Notes: a model not told the origin generated them from the sequence alone. Numbered from the stretch's first letter, positions 1 through 10,626 are shown. The stretch: 64,000 nucleotides of DNA from Chitinophagales bacterium (GCA_017303855.1 JAFLBL010000004.1:275905-339904); one strand, 5' to 3'. Translations and numbers: made by a program.

Positions 1-5
1 AGCCG

Positions 6-1559
6 ATGGCTAAAGGGCCTTTTGCCCCCGATTGGAAAAGCCTGCAACAGTACCAGGTGCCTGATTGGTTCAGGGATGCCAAGTTCGGGATCTGGGCCCA
101 TTGGGGTGCACAGTGTCAGCCGGAGTATGGTGACTGGTATGCCCGCAGCATGTATATCGAAGGAAGCCGGGTGTACAAATACCATGTGGAGAAATACGGA
201 CATCCGTCAAAGTTCGGTTTTAAGGATGTGATCAATGAATGGAAGGCGGATAAATGGGATCCGGAAGAACTTGTAGCACTTTATAAGAATGCCGGTGCAG
301 CGTATTTCATGGCCATGGCCAATCATCATGATAATTTTGATAACTACAATAGTAAATACCATCGCTGGAACTCCGTAAACCTGGGTCCAAAGAAAGATAT
401 CATTGGCGGATGGGCAAAAGCAGCGAAGAATAATAACCTGCGTTTTGGTGTCAGTGTGCATGCGGCACATGCGCCCATTTTTTATGAGCAATCGAGGAAT
501 GCTGATAAATCGGGCGATTTTGCCGGCATTCAATATGATGGGGTGTTGAACAAAAAACAAGGCAAAGGTACCTGGTGGGAGAAATTCGATCCGCAGGATC
601 TGTATGAGCAACGCGGCGAACGCAGTGTGGGTAGTGAAAAAGAAAATCATATCCATAATCAATGGGGTTGGGAAAACGGGGCCACAAAACTCTCCAAAGC
701 CTACTGTGAAAAATTCTATAACCGCACCGTAGACCTTATTAATAAATATGATCCGGACCTGATCTATTTTGATGATACCGCTTTACCGTTATGGCCGGTC
801 AGTGATGCAGGTCTTCGGATTGCCGCCCATTATTACAACCGTAGTATCAGCAAGCGGGGCAAACTGGATGTGGTGATCAACGGAAAGATCCTGAATGAAG
901 AGCAACGTAAATGCATGGTTTGGGATATTGAAAAAGGACAAAGCAATACTATCGAACCACTGCCTTGGCAAACAGATACCTGTATCGGCAGCTGGCATTA
1001 TGACCGTCCGCGTTACGAACAGAAAAAATACAAGACCACAAAGTCCGTAATTCATGCACTCGCTGATGTGGTCAGTAAGAACGGGAACCTGATGCTGAAC
1101 ATACCCGTGCGCGGCGATGGTTCCATTGATGACCTGGAACGTAAGATCGTGGAAGAGATCAGTGTCTGGATGAAAGTGAACAGTGAAGCAATCTATGGGA
1201 CAAGACCCTGGACTGTTTTCGGAGAGGGACCCGCTATTAAAGATGTAGCGCCTTTGTCTGCACAGGGCTTTAACGAAGGCAAAGGCAAACCCTTCACAGC
1301 AGAAGATATCCGCTTTACGGTCAAAGGAAATGTCCTCTATGCTTTTCTCATGGGCTGGCCGGGTGAGAACGAGGCCAGGATCGAATCACTCGGTTATATT
1401 TCCAAACTTACCAACGGGAAAAAAATCGGCAGAGTCAGTCTGCTGGGTTACAAAGGCGAACTCGTATGGCAACAACTCGCCGATTATCTCGGGGTGAAAA
1501 TGCCATTGACCGCCCCCTGTGATCATGCGGTGGTATTAAAAATAGAAGGCGTACTATAA
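6..1559 (+). CDS. GH29 alpha-L-fucosidase, 5' end probably cut by window edge
   Basis: Glycoside hydrolase family 29 exo-enzyme that releases terminal L-fucose, probably in the periplasm. The N-terminal part carries the family-typical WFRDAKFGIWAHWG run (about residues 21-34), an NHHDNFD segment near 105-111 and YFDD near 254-257, where the first Asp is the likely nucleophile by analogy with the family. A C-terminal beta-sandwich follows from about residue 400. No signal peptide is visible and the frame is open back to base 3, so the ATG at 6 may be internal and the true start, with signal peptide, may lie before the window. It begins a same-strand run with GH92 (20-bp gap), GH28 and GH51. 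The fucose it releases fits the catabolic genes at 8.2-13.5 kb. Family call is secure; linkage specificity is not known from sequence. Confidence 0.93.
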   Translation: MAKGPFAPDWKSLQQYQVPDWFRDAKFGIWAHWGAQCQPEYGDWYARSMYIEGSRVYKYHVEKYGHPSKFGFKDVINEWKADKWDPEELVALYKNAGAAYFMAMANHHDNFDNYNSKYHRWNSVNLGPKKDIIGGWAKAAKNNNLRFGVSVHAAHAPIFYEQSRNADKSGDFAGIQYDGVLNKKQGKGTWWEKFDPQDLYEQRGERSVGSEKENHIHNQWGWENGATKLSKAYCEKFYNRTVDLINKYDPDLIYFDDTALPLWPVSDAGLRIAAHYYNRSISKRGKLDVVINGKILNEEQRKCMVWDIEKGQSNTIEPLPWQTDTCIGSWHYDRPRYEQKKYKTTKSVIHALADVVSKNGNLMLNIPVRGDGSIDDLERKIVEEISVWMKVNSEAIYGTRPWTVFGEGPAIKDVAPLSAQGFNEGKGKPFTAEDIRFTVKGNVLYAFLMGWPGENEARIESLGYISKLTNGKKIGRVSLLGYKGELVWQQLADYLGVKMPLTAPCDHAVVLKIEGVL

Positions 1560-1579
1560 ACTGCAGAACCCAACAGTGC

Positions 1580-3928
1580 ATGATGATCTGTTATACATAC
1601 CGGCTTATTTTTAAAACCGTGAAAAAAAGTGCTGGTAAAATAGGGCTTGCTGTCTTCATGTCCGCAATCAGTGCTGTATGCGGTTTTGCCCAATCACTGT
1701 CACTGTACGTACAGCCCCTTTCCGGTACGGCAGCTTCCACTACTATTTCTGCGAAAAAGCACAGTGAAGCCGGCAGTAAAGAGTCCAATGCCAATACAAT
1801 TCCATCCGTTGGTATTCCCTTCGGAATGACCCAATGGGTGGCACAGACCCGGACGACTGAAGTAAAATGTCAGCCGCCTTATTATTACAAAGACAGTTTA
1901 TTAAGTGGTTTCCGTGGCACACACTGGATCAGCGGCTCCTGTACACAGGATTATGGCAGTGTAACCATTGTGCCTGTCACCGGTACCTTGCGAACCACGG
2001 TAAAAGAGTATAGTATTCCGTTTGCCCATGAAGCGGAAACCACAGGACCCTCTTATTATAAACTGGATTTACCCGCTGCAGGGATCATTGCTGAACTCAC
2101 CGGCGCCGCCCGTTGCGGTGTATTGCGATTCACCATGACCCGCGATGATAGCTTGTATCTGCTCGTTATTCCCAACAGCGATTTTGGTAAAGGTGCTGTG
2201 AAGATTAATAATCAGGAGGGTATTGTTGAAGCCTCCAATCCGGTTCACCGTATTTACCAGGGCTGGGGAGAGGAGGCCGGTTTCAAGGGTTGGTTTTATA
2301 TACAACCTATGAGAAAGTTTACGATACAAGGAGTATTTACCGGAAATGAAAGAAGTAGTGATGATTCGGTTTCCGGGAAAAAGGAAGCAGGCGCCTACCT
2401 GGGTTACTACCTGAAGAAAGGAGAATCACTCACGGTTAATATCGGTACATCTTTCAGCAATCAGCAGGGTGCCCGGCAGAATCTCCGGAAAGAAATCGGC
2501 AACCGGTCTTTTACAATGGTGGAGCAATCGACGCGTGCCAACTGGGAAACAGAACTGGCCAAGATCAGGGTTGCCGGTAAGGATGAAAAGGCGAAGCGGA
2601 TCTTCTATACGGCCCTCTATCATGCCATGCAGCATCCGCGATTGATGAGTGATGTAGATGGAACCTATCCGCGCTTTGCCGGTAAACAACAACTGGAAAA
2701 AATGGCGAGGGGAAATTATTATGATGATTTCTCGATGTGGGATACCTACCGGGGCCAGTTGCCCTTACTGGAGATCATTGACCCGTCTCTGACCAATGCA
2801 CTCATTCGTTCATTGATACTGAAAGGTCAGCAAGGTGGCTGGTTACCCATCTTTCCCTGCTGGAACAGTTATACCGCAGCCATGATCGGCGATCATGTGG
2901 CAGCCTTTATTGCCGGAGCCTGGAATAAAGGATTGCGTGATTATGATGTACAGGCAGCATATGCATTGATACGAAGGAATGCATTTGAAAGTCCGGATCA
3001 GTATGCGGACTATAAGAACGGCATGGGACGCCGGGCCCTAAATTCGTATATGCGTTTCGGTTATATACCAATGGAAGACAGTGTACAGGAGGCTTTTCAT
3101 AAAAAAGAACAGGTAAGCCGTACCCTCGAATATGCCTATGATGATTATACCGTCAGCCTTATGGCGCAGGGTTTAAACAAACCGGCGGATTATACGGCCC
3201 TCAGAGAACGTTCCTTCAATTATAAAAATGTATTTGATCCTGAAGTGGGCATGATGCGTGGCCGTCATGAAACCGGTCGCTTCGCGGATTCCTTTCATCC
3301 GGATATCCGCGAGTCATATATTACCGAAGGTACACCGAGGCAATATACATTTTATGTACCGCAGGATATAAATGGTTTAGCGGGAATGATGGGAGGTGTA
3401 AAGCCGTTTGAAAAGGCCCTTGATAGTTTATTCCTCCGCGGCGAGTACTGGCATGGCAATGAACCGGGTCATCAGATTCCTTTCCTCTATAATTATACCG
3501 CGTCGCCCTGGAAAACACAACGTGAAGTAAGTAAGCTGCGCGAAGAAGAATACAGCGACGGACCGGGTGGCCTAAGCGGAAACGACGATGCCGGCCAGAT
3601 GAGTGCCTGGTATGTATTTGCTGCGATGGGTTTTTATCCCGTTAATCCGGCAACAGGGGAGTACCTGCTGACCACTCCGTTGTTTGATCAGGTAGTGATC
3701 CGGGCAGCGGGGAAATCAATAACGGTCAAAACAAGGATGGACAAACCGGGTGCAAGGTATATCCATGCCGTAAAATGGAACGGTCAGCTATACACTAAAA
3801 ATTTTATTAACTGGAAAATGATCCGTTCGGGAGGCACACTGGAAATATTACTTTCTTCTACACCCACCGGCTGGGGCAGTAGTCCTGGAGCCCGTCCCTT
3901 TTCCTTATCAAAAATCACCGGACAATGA
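1580..3928 (+). CDS. GH92 family alpha-mannosidase-like exo-glycosidase, secreted
   Basis: Calcium-dependent GH92 enzyme; characterised members are inverting exo-alpha-mannosidases acting on N-glycans and mannans. Visible family signatures are IPSVGIPFGMTQW, RGTHWISGSCTQDYG, the DDFSMWDTYRGQLPL segment in the middle, and GLSGNDDAGQMSAWYVF near residues 664-680, whose Asp pair is the likely catalytic-base region. Length (782 residues) is normal. A hydrophobic signal segment ends in CGFAQ. Two starts are possible: ATG at 1580, or GTG at 1619, which gives a more compact signal peptide; the GH51 gene at 5382 also uses GTG. The stop overlaps the next start (ATGA, 4 bp), so it is translationally coupled to the GH28 gene. 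A mannosidase in an otherwise pectin/fucose cluster suggests a glycan or glycoprotein with mixed decoration, or a still unknown specificity. Confidence 0.93.
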   Translation: MMICYTYRLIFKTVKKSAGKIGLAVFMSAISAVCGFAQSLSLYVQPLSGTAASTTISAKKHSEAGSKESNANTIPSVGIPFGMTQWVAQTRTTEVKCQPPYYYKDSLLSGFRGTHWISGSCTQDYGSVTIVPVTGTLRTTVKEYSIPFAHEAETTGPSYYKLDLPAAGIIAELTGAARCGVLRFTMTRDDSLYLLVIPNSDFGKGAVKINNQEGIVEASNPVHRIYQGWGEEAGFKGWFYIQPMRKFTIQGVFTGNERSSDDSVSGKKEAGAYLGYYLKKGESLTVNIGTSFSNQQGARQNLRKEIGNRSFTMVEQSTRANWETELAKIRVAGKDEKAKRIFYTALYHAMQHPRLMSDVDGTYPRFAGKQQLEKMARGNYYDDFSMWDTYRGQLPLLEIIDPSLTNALIRSLILKGQQGGWLPIFPCWNSYTAAMIGDHVAAFIAGAWNKGLRDYDVQAAYALIRRNAFESPDQYADYKNGMGRRALNSYMRFGYIPMEDSVQEAFHKKEQVSRTLEYAYDDYTVSLMAQGLNKPADYTALRERSFNYKNVFDPEVGMMRGRHETGRFADSFHPDIRESYITEGTPRQYTFYVPQDINGLAGMMGGVKPFEKALDSLFLRGEYWHGNEPGHQIPFLYNYTASPWKTQREVSKLREEEYSDGPGGLSGNDDAGQMSAWYVFAAMGFYPVNPATGEYLLTTPLFDQVVIRAAGKSITVKTRMDKPGARYIHAVKWNGQLYTKNFINWKMIRSGGTLEILLSSTPTGWGSSPGARPFSLSKITGQ

Positions 3929-5367
3929 AACGACTGATTACAACTATACTCTGTTTACTGATCCTGCATGGTTTACAGGCGGCAGATGGGAAAATATTCA
4001 ACGTACTCGAATACGGTGCAACCGGTGATGGAAAGACCAATGACGCTGCAGCCATTCAGAAGACCATTGATGCGGCAGCTGCTGCGGGTGGCGGAGAAGT
4101 ATTGTTTCCTGCTCCGCATACCTTTCTCTGCGGACCGGTAAAACTCGCTTCCAACATTAATTATCACTTACCAGCCGGAGCGGTATGGATGGCCAGTCCG
4201 GATGAAAGTCTCTACACCAAAAGTGCCTTTCGCGAGAACCCGGGCGAAGGCATGGTCTGGCTCTGGGCCGAGAACCTGGAGAATGCCGGTTTTACGGGTA
4301 GCGGCCGTATCGATGGCAATGGTATTTCCTTTATGGGTGCTGAAGAGGAAGATGCGTATGTATTAAAACCATTCAATGTACGTGATCCCCGTCCGCATGT
4401 ACTCACGATCATCGGTGGTAAGAATATCCGGATACATGACCTGCATATCGGGAACTCTGCTTACTGGACCATTCACCTGATCGGCTGTGACGATGTGGTG
4501 ATCTCCGGGATCACTCTGCTGAACAGTCTGAAAGTGCGCAACAGCGATGGTATTGATATTGATCATAGCCGTAATGTACGGATCAGTGATTGTTATATTG
4601 AAAGTGGTGATGATTGCATCTGTCTGAAAAACCGGCGTGAGTATGCGGACTTTGGAAAATGCGAGAATATCACGGTGAACAATTGTACCATGACTTCCCG
4701 CAGTTGTGCGATCAAGATCGGTTCAGAAAATATGGATACGATCCGACAGGTCGTATTCAATAATTGTATCATAAAAAACAGTAATCGTGGGGTGGGTATA
4801 CAGCACCGGGATGAAGGATTGGTGGAAGAGGTGATTTTTTCTAATATGATCATTGAAGGACGGTTCTTCTCCGATGTATGGTGGGGCAAAGCGGAGCCGA
4901 TCTATATTACCGCGTATCGACGGGCCGCCATCAACCATAAGGATGCGAACTGGCGTTTCCCCAAAGGTGCAACGGAGGGTAAAGTGGGGCAGGTCAGAAA
5001 TATCACGTTCAGCAATATCAAATGCACCAGTGAAAATGGGGTGTACGTGAGTGGTGAGTCAGCCGATAAGATCAGCAATATCGTGTTTGACGGGGTGGAT
5101 ATTATCCTGGATAAAACGACTACGCATCCCGGTGGCATATATGACCGCCGGCCCGCCAATGTGGATGGGTTTGTAAAAGGAAGTACTTCCGGTTTTTATT
5201 TTGATGCAGCCACCGGCATCATGATCCGGAATAGTAGTGTAAAATGGGGAAATAACCGTCCTGCTTATTTTAATCATGTATTGGAATCCTACCGGGTCAT
5301 ATCTTTAAGTACTTTTAATCTCACGGGTCAGCCGGCCCGGAAAGGCATCAGTGCATTCGTTAAATAA
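3925..5367 (+). CDS. GH28 polygalacturonase-family glycosidase, secreted
   Basis: Right-handed parallel beta-helix enzyme of GH28, the family of polygalacturonases, rhamnogalacturonan hydrolases and related pectinases. It has a signal peptide (residues 1-19), the N-terminal [21 protein letters not shown] motif (pectate-lyase-like fold) and the catalytic-region motifs NSDGID and GDDCI, in which the Asp residues are the expected acid/base set. The canonical downstream GHG and RIK motifs are not seen in standard form; instead there are SCAIKIGSE and [11 protein letters not shown]. It is therefore probably not a plain endo-polygalacturonase but one of the divergent exo-acting or rhamnogalacturonan-active branches. 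Coupled to GH92 by a 4-bp overlap and followed 14 bp later by GH51. Family certain, substrate inferred. Confidence 0.92.
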   Translation: MKRLITTILCLLILHGLQAADGKIFNVLEYGATGDGKTNDAAAIQKTIDAAAAAGGGEVLFPAPHTFLCGPVKLASNINYHLPAGAVWMASPDESLYTKSAFRENPGEGMVWLWAENLENAGFTGSGRIDGNGISFMGAEEEDAYVLKPFNVRDPRPHVLTIIGGKNIRIHDLHIGNSAYWTIHLIGCDDVVISGITLLNSLKVRNSDGIDIDHSRNVRISDCYIESGDDCICLKNRREYADFGKCENITVNNCTMTSRSCAIKIGSENMDTIRQVVFNNCIIKNSNRGVGIQHRDEGLVEEVIFSNMIIEGRFFSDVWWGKAEPIYITAYRRAAINHKDANWRFPKGATEGKVGQVRNITFSNIKCTSENGVYVSGESADKISNIVFDGVDIILDKTTTHPGGIYDRRPANVDGFVKGSTSGFYFDAATGIMIRNSSVKWGNNRPAYFNHVLESYRVISLSTFNLTGQPARKGISAFVK

Positions 5368-5381
5368 TTAAATATATAATC

Positions 5382-6929
5382 GTGAAAAAAGCCAGTTTAT
5401 TCTTATCCGCCGGATTGCTGCTGAGCAGCCTGTTACCGGCACAGCTATCGGTGAATGCCATTGTAGACGGACAAAATCCGGCCGCTGTAATCAGTCGTCA
5501 TATTTACGGACATTTCTCCGAACACCTGGGTCGTTGCATCTATGATGGATTCTGGGTGAGTGATACACTTCAAGTGCCTAAGAAGGATCGTATCCGCCTG
5601 GATATTGTGGAAGCACTGAAGAAAATTAATATACCCAACCTGCGCTGGCCGGGTGGCTGTTTTGCCGATGAATACCACTGGCGCGATGGGATCGGTCCGC
5701 GCAACCAACGTCCTTATATGGTAAATACCAACTGGGGTGGTGTGTCAGAAGATAACAGTTTTGGTACACATGAATTTCTTGAACTATGCACCCTGTTAAA
5801 AACCGAACCCTATATCTCCGGTAATGTGGGCAGTGGTACCGTGGAAGAAATGGCCAAATGGGTGGAGTACCTGAACTCCGATGCCAAAAGTACCATGACC
5901 GACCTGCGTGCACAGAACGGAAGAACAGAACCCTGGAGTGTGAAGTTCTGGGGCGTGGGCAATGAGAGCTGGGGTTGTGGCGGGAATATGACACCAGACT
6001 ATTATGCGGATCAGTATAAGCGTTACGCTGTTTATGCCCGCAATTACAAGAATGCCCGACTGATGAAGATCGCCTGCGGTGCCAGTTCATCAGATTACAA
6101 CTGGACCGAAGTGATGATGAAGAAAGTACATGTGAATGAAATGTGGGGACTGAGCCTGCACCATTACACGATCCCTACCGGATCATGGGGCAAGAAAGGT
6201 TCTGCAACCGCTTTTGATGAGAAAGAGTACTTCACTACGATGAAGAATTGTTTGTACATGGAAGAACTGGTGACCCGTCACAGTACCATCATGGACAAAT
6301 ACGATCCCAATAAAAAAGTAGCCCTCGCCGTTGATGAGTGGGGTATCTGGACCGATGTGGAACCGGGCACCAATCCTGGTTTCCTCTATCAGCAGAACAG
6401 TCTGCGTGATGCGATCGTGGCGGCCAGTACACTGAATATTTTTAATAATCACAGTGACCGTGTACGGCTCGCCAACCTGGCACAGACAGTGAATGTGCTG
6501 CAGGCACTTGTGCTCACTCAGGGAAGGCAGATCCTGCTCACGCCGACCTATCATGTATTCGATCTGTTCAAAGTACACCATGATGCAAAAAGGCTGAATG
6601 TGAATTTCAGTTCACCCATGTATAAGAACGGGGATGCTACCGTGCCGGCACTTAATATCTCCGCTTCACAGGATTCAACCGGTGCGGTTCATATCTCTTT
6701 CGTGAATATCGATCCTGCTAACAAAATCAGTTTCCGAGCCGCAATGCCCGGTGTAAAATGGACCACCGTAAAAGGACAGATCCTGACATCGGCTAAACTC
6801 ACCGATGTAAATAGTTTCGACAAACCCGAGAACCTTAAGATTCAGCCTTTCTCATCAGCAAAAAAAGAAGGCAATGAACTGGTAGTGGAACTGCCGGCGA
6901 AGAGTGTGGTGGTGCTGGAGCTGAGGTGA
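5382..6929 (+). CDS. GH51 alpha-L-arabinofuranosidase, secreted
   Basis: Retaining GH51 enzyme that removes alpha-L-arabinofuranosyl groups from arabinan or arabinoxylan. The (beta/alpha)8 domain begins after a signal peptide ending in LLPAQ and shows [41 protein letters not shown] (acid/base Glu near 195) and VDEWGIW (nucleophile Glu near 319), then the C-terminal beta-sandwich. 515 residues is normal. Start is GTG, directly followed by a Lys-Lys signal-peptide start; no better ATG precedes it. It is the last glycosidase of the first block. The spacer to uxuA begins with a GGAGTCA-type repeat touching the stop codon and holds a copy of the dispersed TGTCATTCCGA repeat. A second, longer GH51 gene lies at 39.2 kb and has a different N-terminal domain. 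Confidence 0.95.
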   Translation: MKKASLFLSAGLLLSSLLPAQLSVNAIVDGQNPAAVISRHIYGHFSEHLGRCIYDGFWVSDTLQVPKKDRIRLDIVEALKKINIPNLRWPGGCFADEYHWRDGIGPRNQRPYMVNTNWGGVSEDNSFGTHEFLELCTLLKTEPYISGNVGSGTVEEMAKWVEYLNSDAKSTMTDLRAQNGRTEPWSVKFWGVGNESWGCGGNMTPDYYADQYKRYAVYARNYKNARLMKIACGASSSDYNWTEVMMKKVHVNEMWGLSLHHYTIPTGSWGKKGSATAFDEKEYFTTMKNCLYMEELVTRHSTIMDKYDPNKKVALAVDEWGIWTDVEPGTNPGFLYQQNSLRDAIVAASTLNIFNNHSDRVRLANLAQTVNVLQALVLTQGRQILLTPTYHVFDLFKVHHDAKRLNVNFSSPMYKNGDATVPALNISASQDSTGAVHISFVNIDPANKISFRAAMPGVKWTTVKGQILTSAKLTDVNSFDKPENLKIQPFSSAKKEGNELVVELPAKSVVVLELR

Positions 6930-6996
6930 GTCGGGAGTCAGGAGTCAGGCACTAAGAAAACTTGTCATCCCGAGCGAAGCGAGGGAACTTCTCTCT
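6928..6996. repeat. Stop-codon-adjacent GGAGTCA repeat plus dispersed TGTCATNCCGA repeat
   Basis: Directly after the GH51 stop codon there are about three copies of a 7-bp GGAGTCA/GAGTCG unit (6928-6947). At 6963-6995 follows one copy of a roughly 33-bp repeat beginning TGTCATCCCGAGCGAAGCG. Three further copies of the latter lie at 45071-45196. Mid-copy, GCGAAGCGAGG and the flanking bases can fold weakly. No coding role is seen. Confidence 0.7.
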
Positions 6997-7027
6997 AAAA
7001 AAGCAAAATAATACAAAAAGTACGGAC

Positions 7028-8209
7028 ATGAGCGATGTAGTTTCAATGCAACAAACCATGCGCTGGTATGGTCCCAACGACCCGGTGAGTTTATCGGATA
7101 TACGACAGGCCGGTTGCAGCGGGGTGGTGACCGCCCTGCACCATATTCCCAACGGGGAAGTATGGACCGTGGAGGAGATCAACAAGCGGAAAGCCGAAGT
7201 GGAAGCGGCTGGTATGGTTTGGTCCGTAGTGGAAAGTGTGCCCGTGCATGAAGGGATCAAAACACAGACACCGGGTTTTGAAAAATATATCGAAAATTAT
7301 AAAACATCCGTCTGTAATCTCGGGGCGTGTGGGGTGAACATTGTAACCTACAATTTTATGCCTGTGCTTGACTGGACCCGGACAGACCTCGCCTATACAG
7401 TGGAAGATGGGAGCAAAGCCCTTCGTTTTGAGAAAGCCGCTTTTGTAGCTTTCGATGTGTATATGCTGCAACGTAAAGGATCTGCCGATGAATACAGCGC
7501 AGCTGAACTGGTACGGGCCAGGGAGCGGTACGACTCCATGTCCAAAGAAGAAAAAGAATTGCTGCAACGTAATATCATTGCCGGCTTACCGGGCAGTGAG
7601 GAAAGTTTTACACTTGAACAGTTTCGCCAGGCATTAGCAGCCTACAAAGACATAGATGCAGATCGCTTACGGGCCAACCTGATTCATTTTCTGAGAGAGA
7701 TTATCCCGGTAGCCGAAGCTGCCGCGGTGAAGATGGTCATCCACCCGGATGATCCTCCTTATCCGATCCTGGGTTTACCGAGAGTGGTCAGTACAGCACA
7801 GGATGTACGTATGCTCATAGAGGCTGTATCTTCCCTGCACAACGGGCTTTGTTTCTGTACCGGATCTTTTGGCGTGCGGCCGGATAATGATCTTCCAGCG
7901 ATGGTGAGTGAGTTTGGTGCCCGGATCAATTTTATTCATCTCCGAAGTACAAGAAGAAATGAATGGGGTGATTTCTTTGAAGACAATCACCTCGACGGCG
8001 ATGTGGATATGTACGCGGTGGTCAAAGAGATCGTACAGGTGATGAAGAAACGCAACATTTCAATCCCGATGCGACCCGATCACGGCCACCAGATGCTGGA
8101 TGACCTGAAGAAAAAAACCAATCCGGGGTATTCAGGAATCGGCCGGTTAAGAGGGCTGGCTGAACTCAGGGGACTGGAACTCGGCATTGCGCGTTCAATG
8201 TACTCTTGA
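7028..8209 (+). CDS. uxuA: Mannonate dehydratase UxuA
   Basis: Converts D-mannonate to 2-keto-3-deoxy-D-gluconate in glucuronate catabolism (cytoplasmic, Mn2+/Fe2+-dependent, TIM-barrel). The protein follows enterobacterial UxuA almost end to end: [63 protein letters not shown] and the C-terminal [12 protein letters not shown]. The start at ATG 7028 gives 393 residues, the family length. An in-frame ATG at 6962 would add 22 residues encoded by a dispersed repeat and is unlikely. Next gene (FucP-like) is 33 bp downstream. No uronate isomerase (UxaC) or UxuB is in the window, so its pathway partners are elsewhere. Its place at the head of fucose-catabolic genes that lack a fuconate dehydratase raises the question of a second role; the sequence itself argues for ordinary UxuA. 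Confidence 0.95.
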   Translation: MSDVVSMQQTMRWYGPNDPVSLSDIRQAGCSGVVTALHHIPNGEVWTVEEINKRKAEVEAAGMVWSVVESVPVHEGIKTQTPGFEKYIENYKTSVCNLGACGVNIVTYNFMPVLDWTRTDLAYTVEDGSKALRFEKAAFVAFDVYMLQRKGSADEYSAAELVRARERYDSMSKEEKELLQRNIIAGLPGSEESFTLEQFRQALAAYKDIDADRLRANLIHFLREIIPVAEAAAVKMVIHPDDPPYPILGLPRVVSTAQDVRMLIEAVSSLHNGLCFCTGSFGVRPDNDLPAMVSEFGARINFIHLRSTRRNEWGDFFEDNHLDGDVDMYAVVKEIVQVMKKRNISIPMRPDHGHQMLDDLKKKTNPGYSGIGRLRGLAELRGLELGIARSMYS

Positions 8210-8242
8210 CTTTTATAATATACTAACGATTCAACCAACACT

Positions 8243-9514
8243 ATGGCCGCACTTACGAATAAGCAGTACCGTTTTGCCTTTATCATGGTTACGTCCCTTT
8301 TTTTTCTATGGGGGTTTGCCCATAACCTTGATCCGATCCTTATTCCGCACCTGAAGAAATCATTCACACTGAATAATCTTCAATCATCTTTGGTGGACAG
8401 TGCGGTATTTATTGCTTATTTCATAATGGCGATACCGGCCGGATTTGTGATGAAGAAATATGGGTATAAAGCCGGTGTCATTCTCGGTCTGCTGCTGTTT
8501 GCAGCAGGTTCCTTTCTTTTTATTCCCGCAGCCAATACACAGCAATATGTCTTTTTTCTGGGTGCTTTGTTTATTATAGCCTGCGGACTTACCATTCTCG
8601 AAACAGCGGCCAATCCGTATGCCTCATTACTGGGAGATCCGGAAACAGCCACGCAACGATTGAATTTTTCGCAGTCATTTAACGGACTGGCTGCCACCCT
8701 GGCACCAATCATCGGTGCAAGGATCATTCTGACAAAAGATTATTCTGAAGCGGAGCTTTCCGGAATGACCGATGCGGCCCGTAAACTGGCTTTGGCATCG
8801 GAGGCTTCCACGGTCAAAATGCCTTATCTTATTCTTGGTCTCCTGATACTGGTCGTCGCGGTTATATTCTGGTTTACGCACCTGCCTGAAGTAAAAGAAG
8901 GCGATGGGCATGATGTACAGGCCGGAAAAGGCATACTGCATGCACTGCGGCATAAACATTTATCATGGGGTGTTACCGCACAGTTTTTTTATGTGGGTGC
9001 ACAGGTTTGTGTATTCAGTTTCTTTATCCTTTATGCTACAAAAGCCGCGGCCATCGATAAAGTTGAAGCCGCGGATTACCTGGGCTGGGGTTGCGGTATG
9101 GCATTCATGGTTGGCCGGTTTGTGGGTACTTTCCTTATGAAATACATTACACCGCCCCGCTTACTGGCTATTTACGCGCTTGCGAATATGGCCCTGAGCG
9201 CGGTGGCCATGTTTGCGTCAGGAACCATTGCACTTGTAGCTGTGATTGGAATCGCTTTCTTTATGTCGATTATGTTTCCTACCATATTTTCACTGGGTAT
9301 CAAAGAACTTGGTACAGATACGCAGTATGGCAGCAGCCTCATCATCATGTCTATTGTTGGTGGTGCTATCCTGCCTCCTGTTTTCGCCTGGATCGCAGAC
9401 AGTACAGGGAACATTCAGCTGGCCTATATAGTACCTTTGATCTGTTTTGCAGTGATCCTTTATTTTGGTATGGTTGGATATAAGGTTCAGCTCTACACTA
9501 AAGCTAAAATATGA
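8243..9514 (+). CDS. fucP: FucP-type L-fucose:H+ symporter (MFS)
   Basis: Inner-membrane sugar:proton symporter of the FucP branch of the major facilitator superfamily, with about 12 hydrophobic helices. Family marks are FFLWGFAHNLDPILIPHLKK in the first helix (the Asp matches the proton-coupling Asp of E. coli FucP), the cytoplasmic MKKYGYKAG loop after helix 2, and LETAANPYASLLG in helix 4 (with the Glu of the transport site). 423 residues is normal. It overlaps the mutarotase gene by 4 bp (ATGA), so transporter and mutarotase are coupled. Position with fucosidases and fucose-oxidising enzymes supports L-fucose as substrate; FucP relatives that carry glucose, galactose or N-acetylglucosamine look similar, so specificity is inferred from context. 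Confidence 0.88.
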   Translation: MAALTNKQYRFAFIMVTSLFFLWGFAHNLDPILIPHLKKSFTLNNLQSSLVDSAVFIAYFIMAIPAGFVMKKYGYKAGVILGLLLFAAGSFLFIPAANTQQYVFFLGALFIIACGLTILETAANPYASLLGDPETATQRLNFSQSFNGLAATLAPIIGARIILTKDYSEAELSGMTDAARKLALASEASTVKMPYLILGLLILVVAVIFWFTHLPEVKEGDGHDVQAGKGILHALRHKHLSWGVTAQFFYVGAQVCVFSFFILYATKAAAIDKVEAADYLGWGCGMAFMVGRFVGTFLMKYITPPRLLAIYALANMALSAVAMFASGTIALVAVIGIAFFMSIMFPTIFSLGIKELGTDTQYGSSLIIMSIVGGAILPPVFAWIADSTGNIQLAYIVPLICFAVILYFGMVGYKVQLYTKAKI

Positions 9515-9849
9515 AACGGTTTTGCCTTGCACTCGACCTCGTGGATGATCCGGCACTGATCGCTGAATATGAACAATGGCATCAGCGGGGCGCCCAGTTG
9601 CCCGGTATTCCGGAGAGTATCCGCGAAGCCGGTATCACCCAAATGGAGATCTACCGTACGGGCAACCGGCTCTTTATGATCATGGAGACCACCGATGATT
9701 TTGATCCGGCGAAGAAAGCCACAGCCGATGCCGCTAATCCGGCCGTGCAGGAATGGGAACAACTGATGTGGAAATTCCAGCAACCACTTCCCTGGGCCGC
9801 ACCCGGAGAAAAATGGGTGCTGATGAAACAGATTTTTCAATTAAACTGA
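9511..9849 (+). CDS. COG3254 sugar mutarotase (L-fucose or L-rhamnose mutarotase family)
   Basis: Small cytoplasmic protein (112 residues) of the L-rhamnose mutarotase family (DUF718/RhaM, ferredoxin-like fold), which interconverts alpha and beta anomers of 6-deoxy-L-sugars. Visible family features are the N-terminal KRFCLALDLVDDPALIAEYEQWH, a central GITQMEIYRTGNRLFMIMET strand pair and WEQLMWKFQQPLPWA near the end. The start overlaps the stop of the FucP-like gene by 4 bp. Located between fucose transporter and fucose-oxidising enzymes, it probably supplies the anomer used by the dehydrogenase. A second member, closer to classical RhaM, is at 16.2 kb, so the cell appears to keep one copy per sugar. 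Confidence 0.88.
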   Translation: MKRFCLALDLVDDPALIAEYEQWHQRGAQLPGIPESIREAGITQMEIYRTGNRLFMIMETTDDFDPAKKATADAANPAVQEWEQLMWKFQQPLPWAAPGEKWVLMKQIFQLN

Positions 9850-9864
9850 ACATAATTTTATTTT

Positions 9865-10626
9865 ATGTTTTCACTCACTAATAAAACAGCCCTGGTAACC
9901 GGTGGAGGCAGTGGGATCGGTCGTGCGATCGCCACCCTGTTTGCCCGGCAGGGAGCAGCTGTAACTATTCTGGACCTCGATGAAAAAGGGGCTGTTGCCA
10001 CCTCCGAAGAGATCACAAATGCCGGGGGACAAGCAAACTATATTCTCTGTAATGTATCCGATCAGGCCGCTGTAAAAGCAGCAGTGACCCAATTGCCCGC
10101 TATTCATATTCTCGTGAACAATGCCGGTGTGGCCCATGTGGGCACCGCGGAGAACACGTCCGTTGAAGATTTCTCCCGCATCTTCGAGATCAATGTAAAA
10201 GGGATCTATAACTGTCTGCATGAAGTGATCCCGGTGATGAAAACCACTGGCGGGGTCATTTTGAATATGGCTTCTATTGCTTCTTCCGTAGGCATCACGG
10301 ACCGTTTTGCGTATAGTATGAGCAAAGGAGCTGTAGTGGGCATGACGCTTTCCACCGCCCGTGATTTTATGGCTGCGGGTATCCGTTGTAATTGCATTTC
10401 TCCTGCCCGTGTTCATACGCCTTTTGTGGATGGATTCATTGCAAAGAACTATCCCGGTAAGGAAGCGGAGATGTTTGAAAAATTATCAAAAAGTCAGCCG
10501 ATCGGACGTATGGGACAGGTGGATGAGATCGCGGCACTGGCCCTTTATCTCTGTAGTGACGAAGCCTCTTTTATCACCGGCAATGATTATCCCATTGACG
10601 GTGGATTTATCAACTTAAATAATTAA
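9865..10626 (+). CDS. SDR-family dehydrogenase, probable 2-keto-3-deoxy-L-fuconate dehydrogenase
   Basis: Classical short-chain dehydrogenase/reductase, 253 residues, cytoplasmic. The nucleotide-binding motif TGGGSGIG is at residues 13-20, followed by an acidic residue pattern (ILDLDE) after strand 2 that favours NAD+. NNAG is near 86-89, the catalytic Ser is in NMASIASS near 140 and YSMSK (Tyr/Lys) near 152-156. The C-terminal ITGNDYPIDGG is usual for the family. Between the mutarotase (15-bp gap) and the FAH-fold hydrolase (8-bp gap) it best fits the step oxidising C4 of 2-keto-3-deoxy-L-fuconate, the order found in the non-phosphorylating fucose pathway of Xanthomonas. Oxidation of L-fucose itself would be an alternative, but an aldo/keto reductase downstream is the better candidate for that. 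Confidence 0.85.
   Translation: MFSLTNKTALVTGGGSGIGRAIATLFARQGAAVTILDLDEKGAVATSEEITNAGGQANYILCNVSDQAAVKAAVTQLPAIHILVNNAGVAHVGTAENTSVEDFSRIFEINVKGIYNCLHEVIPVMKTTGGVILNMASIASSVGITDRFAYSMSKGAVVGMTLSTARDFMAAGIRCNCISPARVHTPFVDGFIAKNYPGKEAEMFEKLSKSQPIGRMGQVDEIAALALYLCSDEASFITGNDYPIDGGFINLNN

Noticed and set aside
207..662. Minus-strand open frame inside the GH29 gene
   Set aside because: Shadow frame of a clearly coding plus-strand gene; no family features.
6962..7027. N-terminal extension of UxuA
   Set aside because: The 22 extra residues come from a dispersed repeat; the start at 7028 restores the family length.
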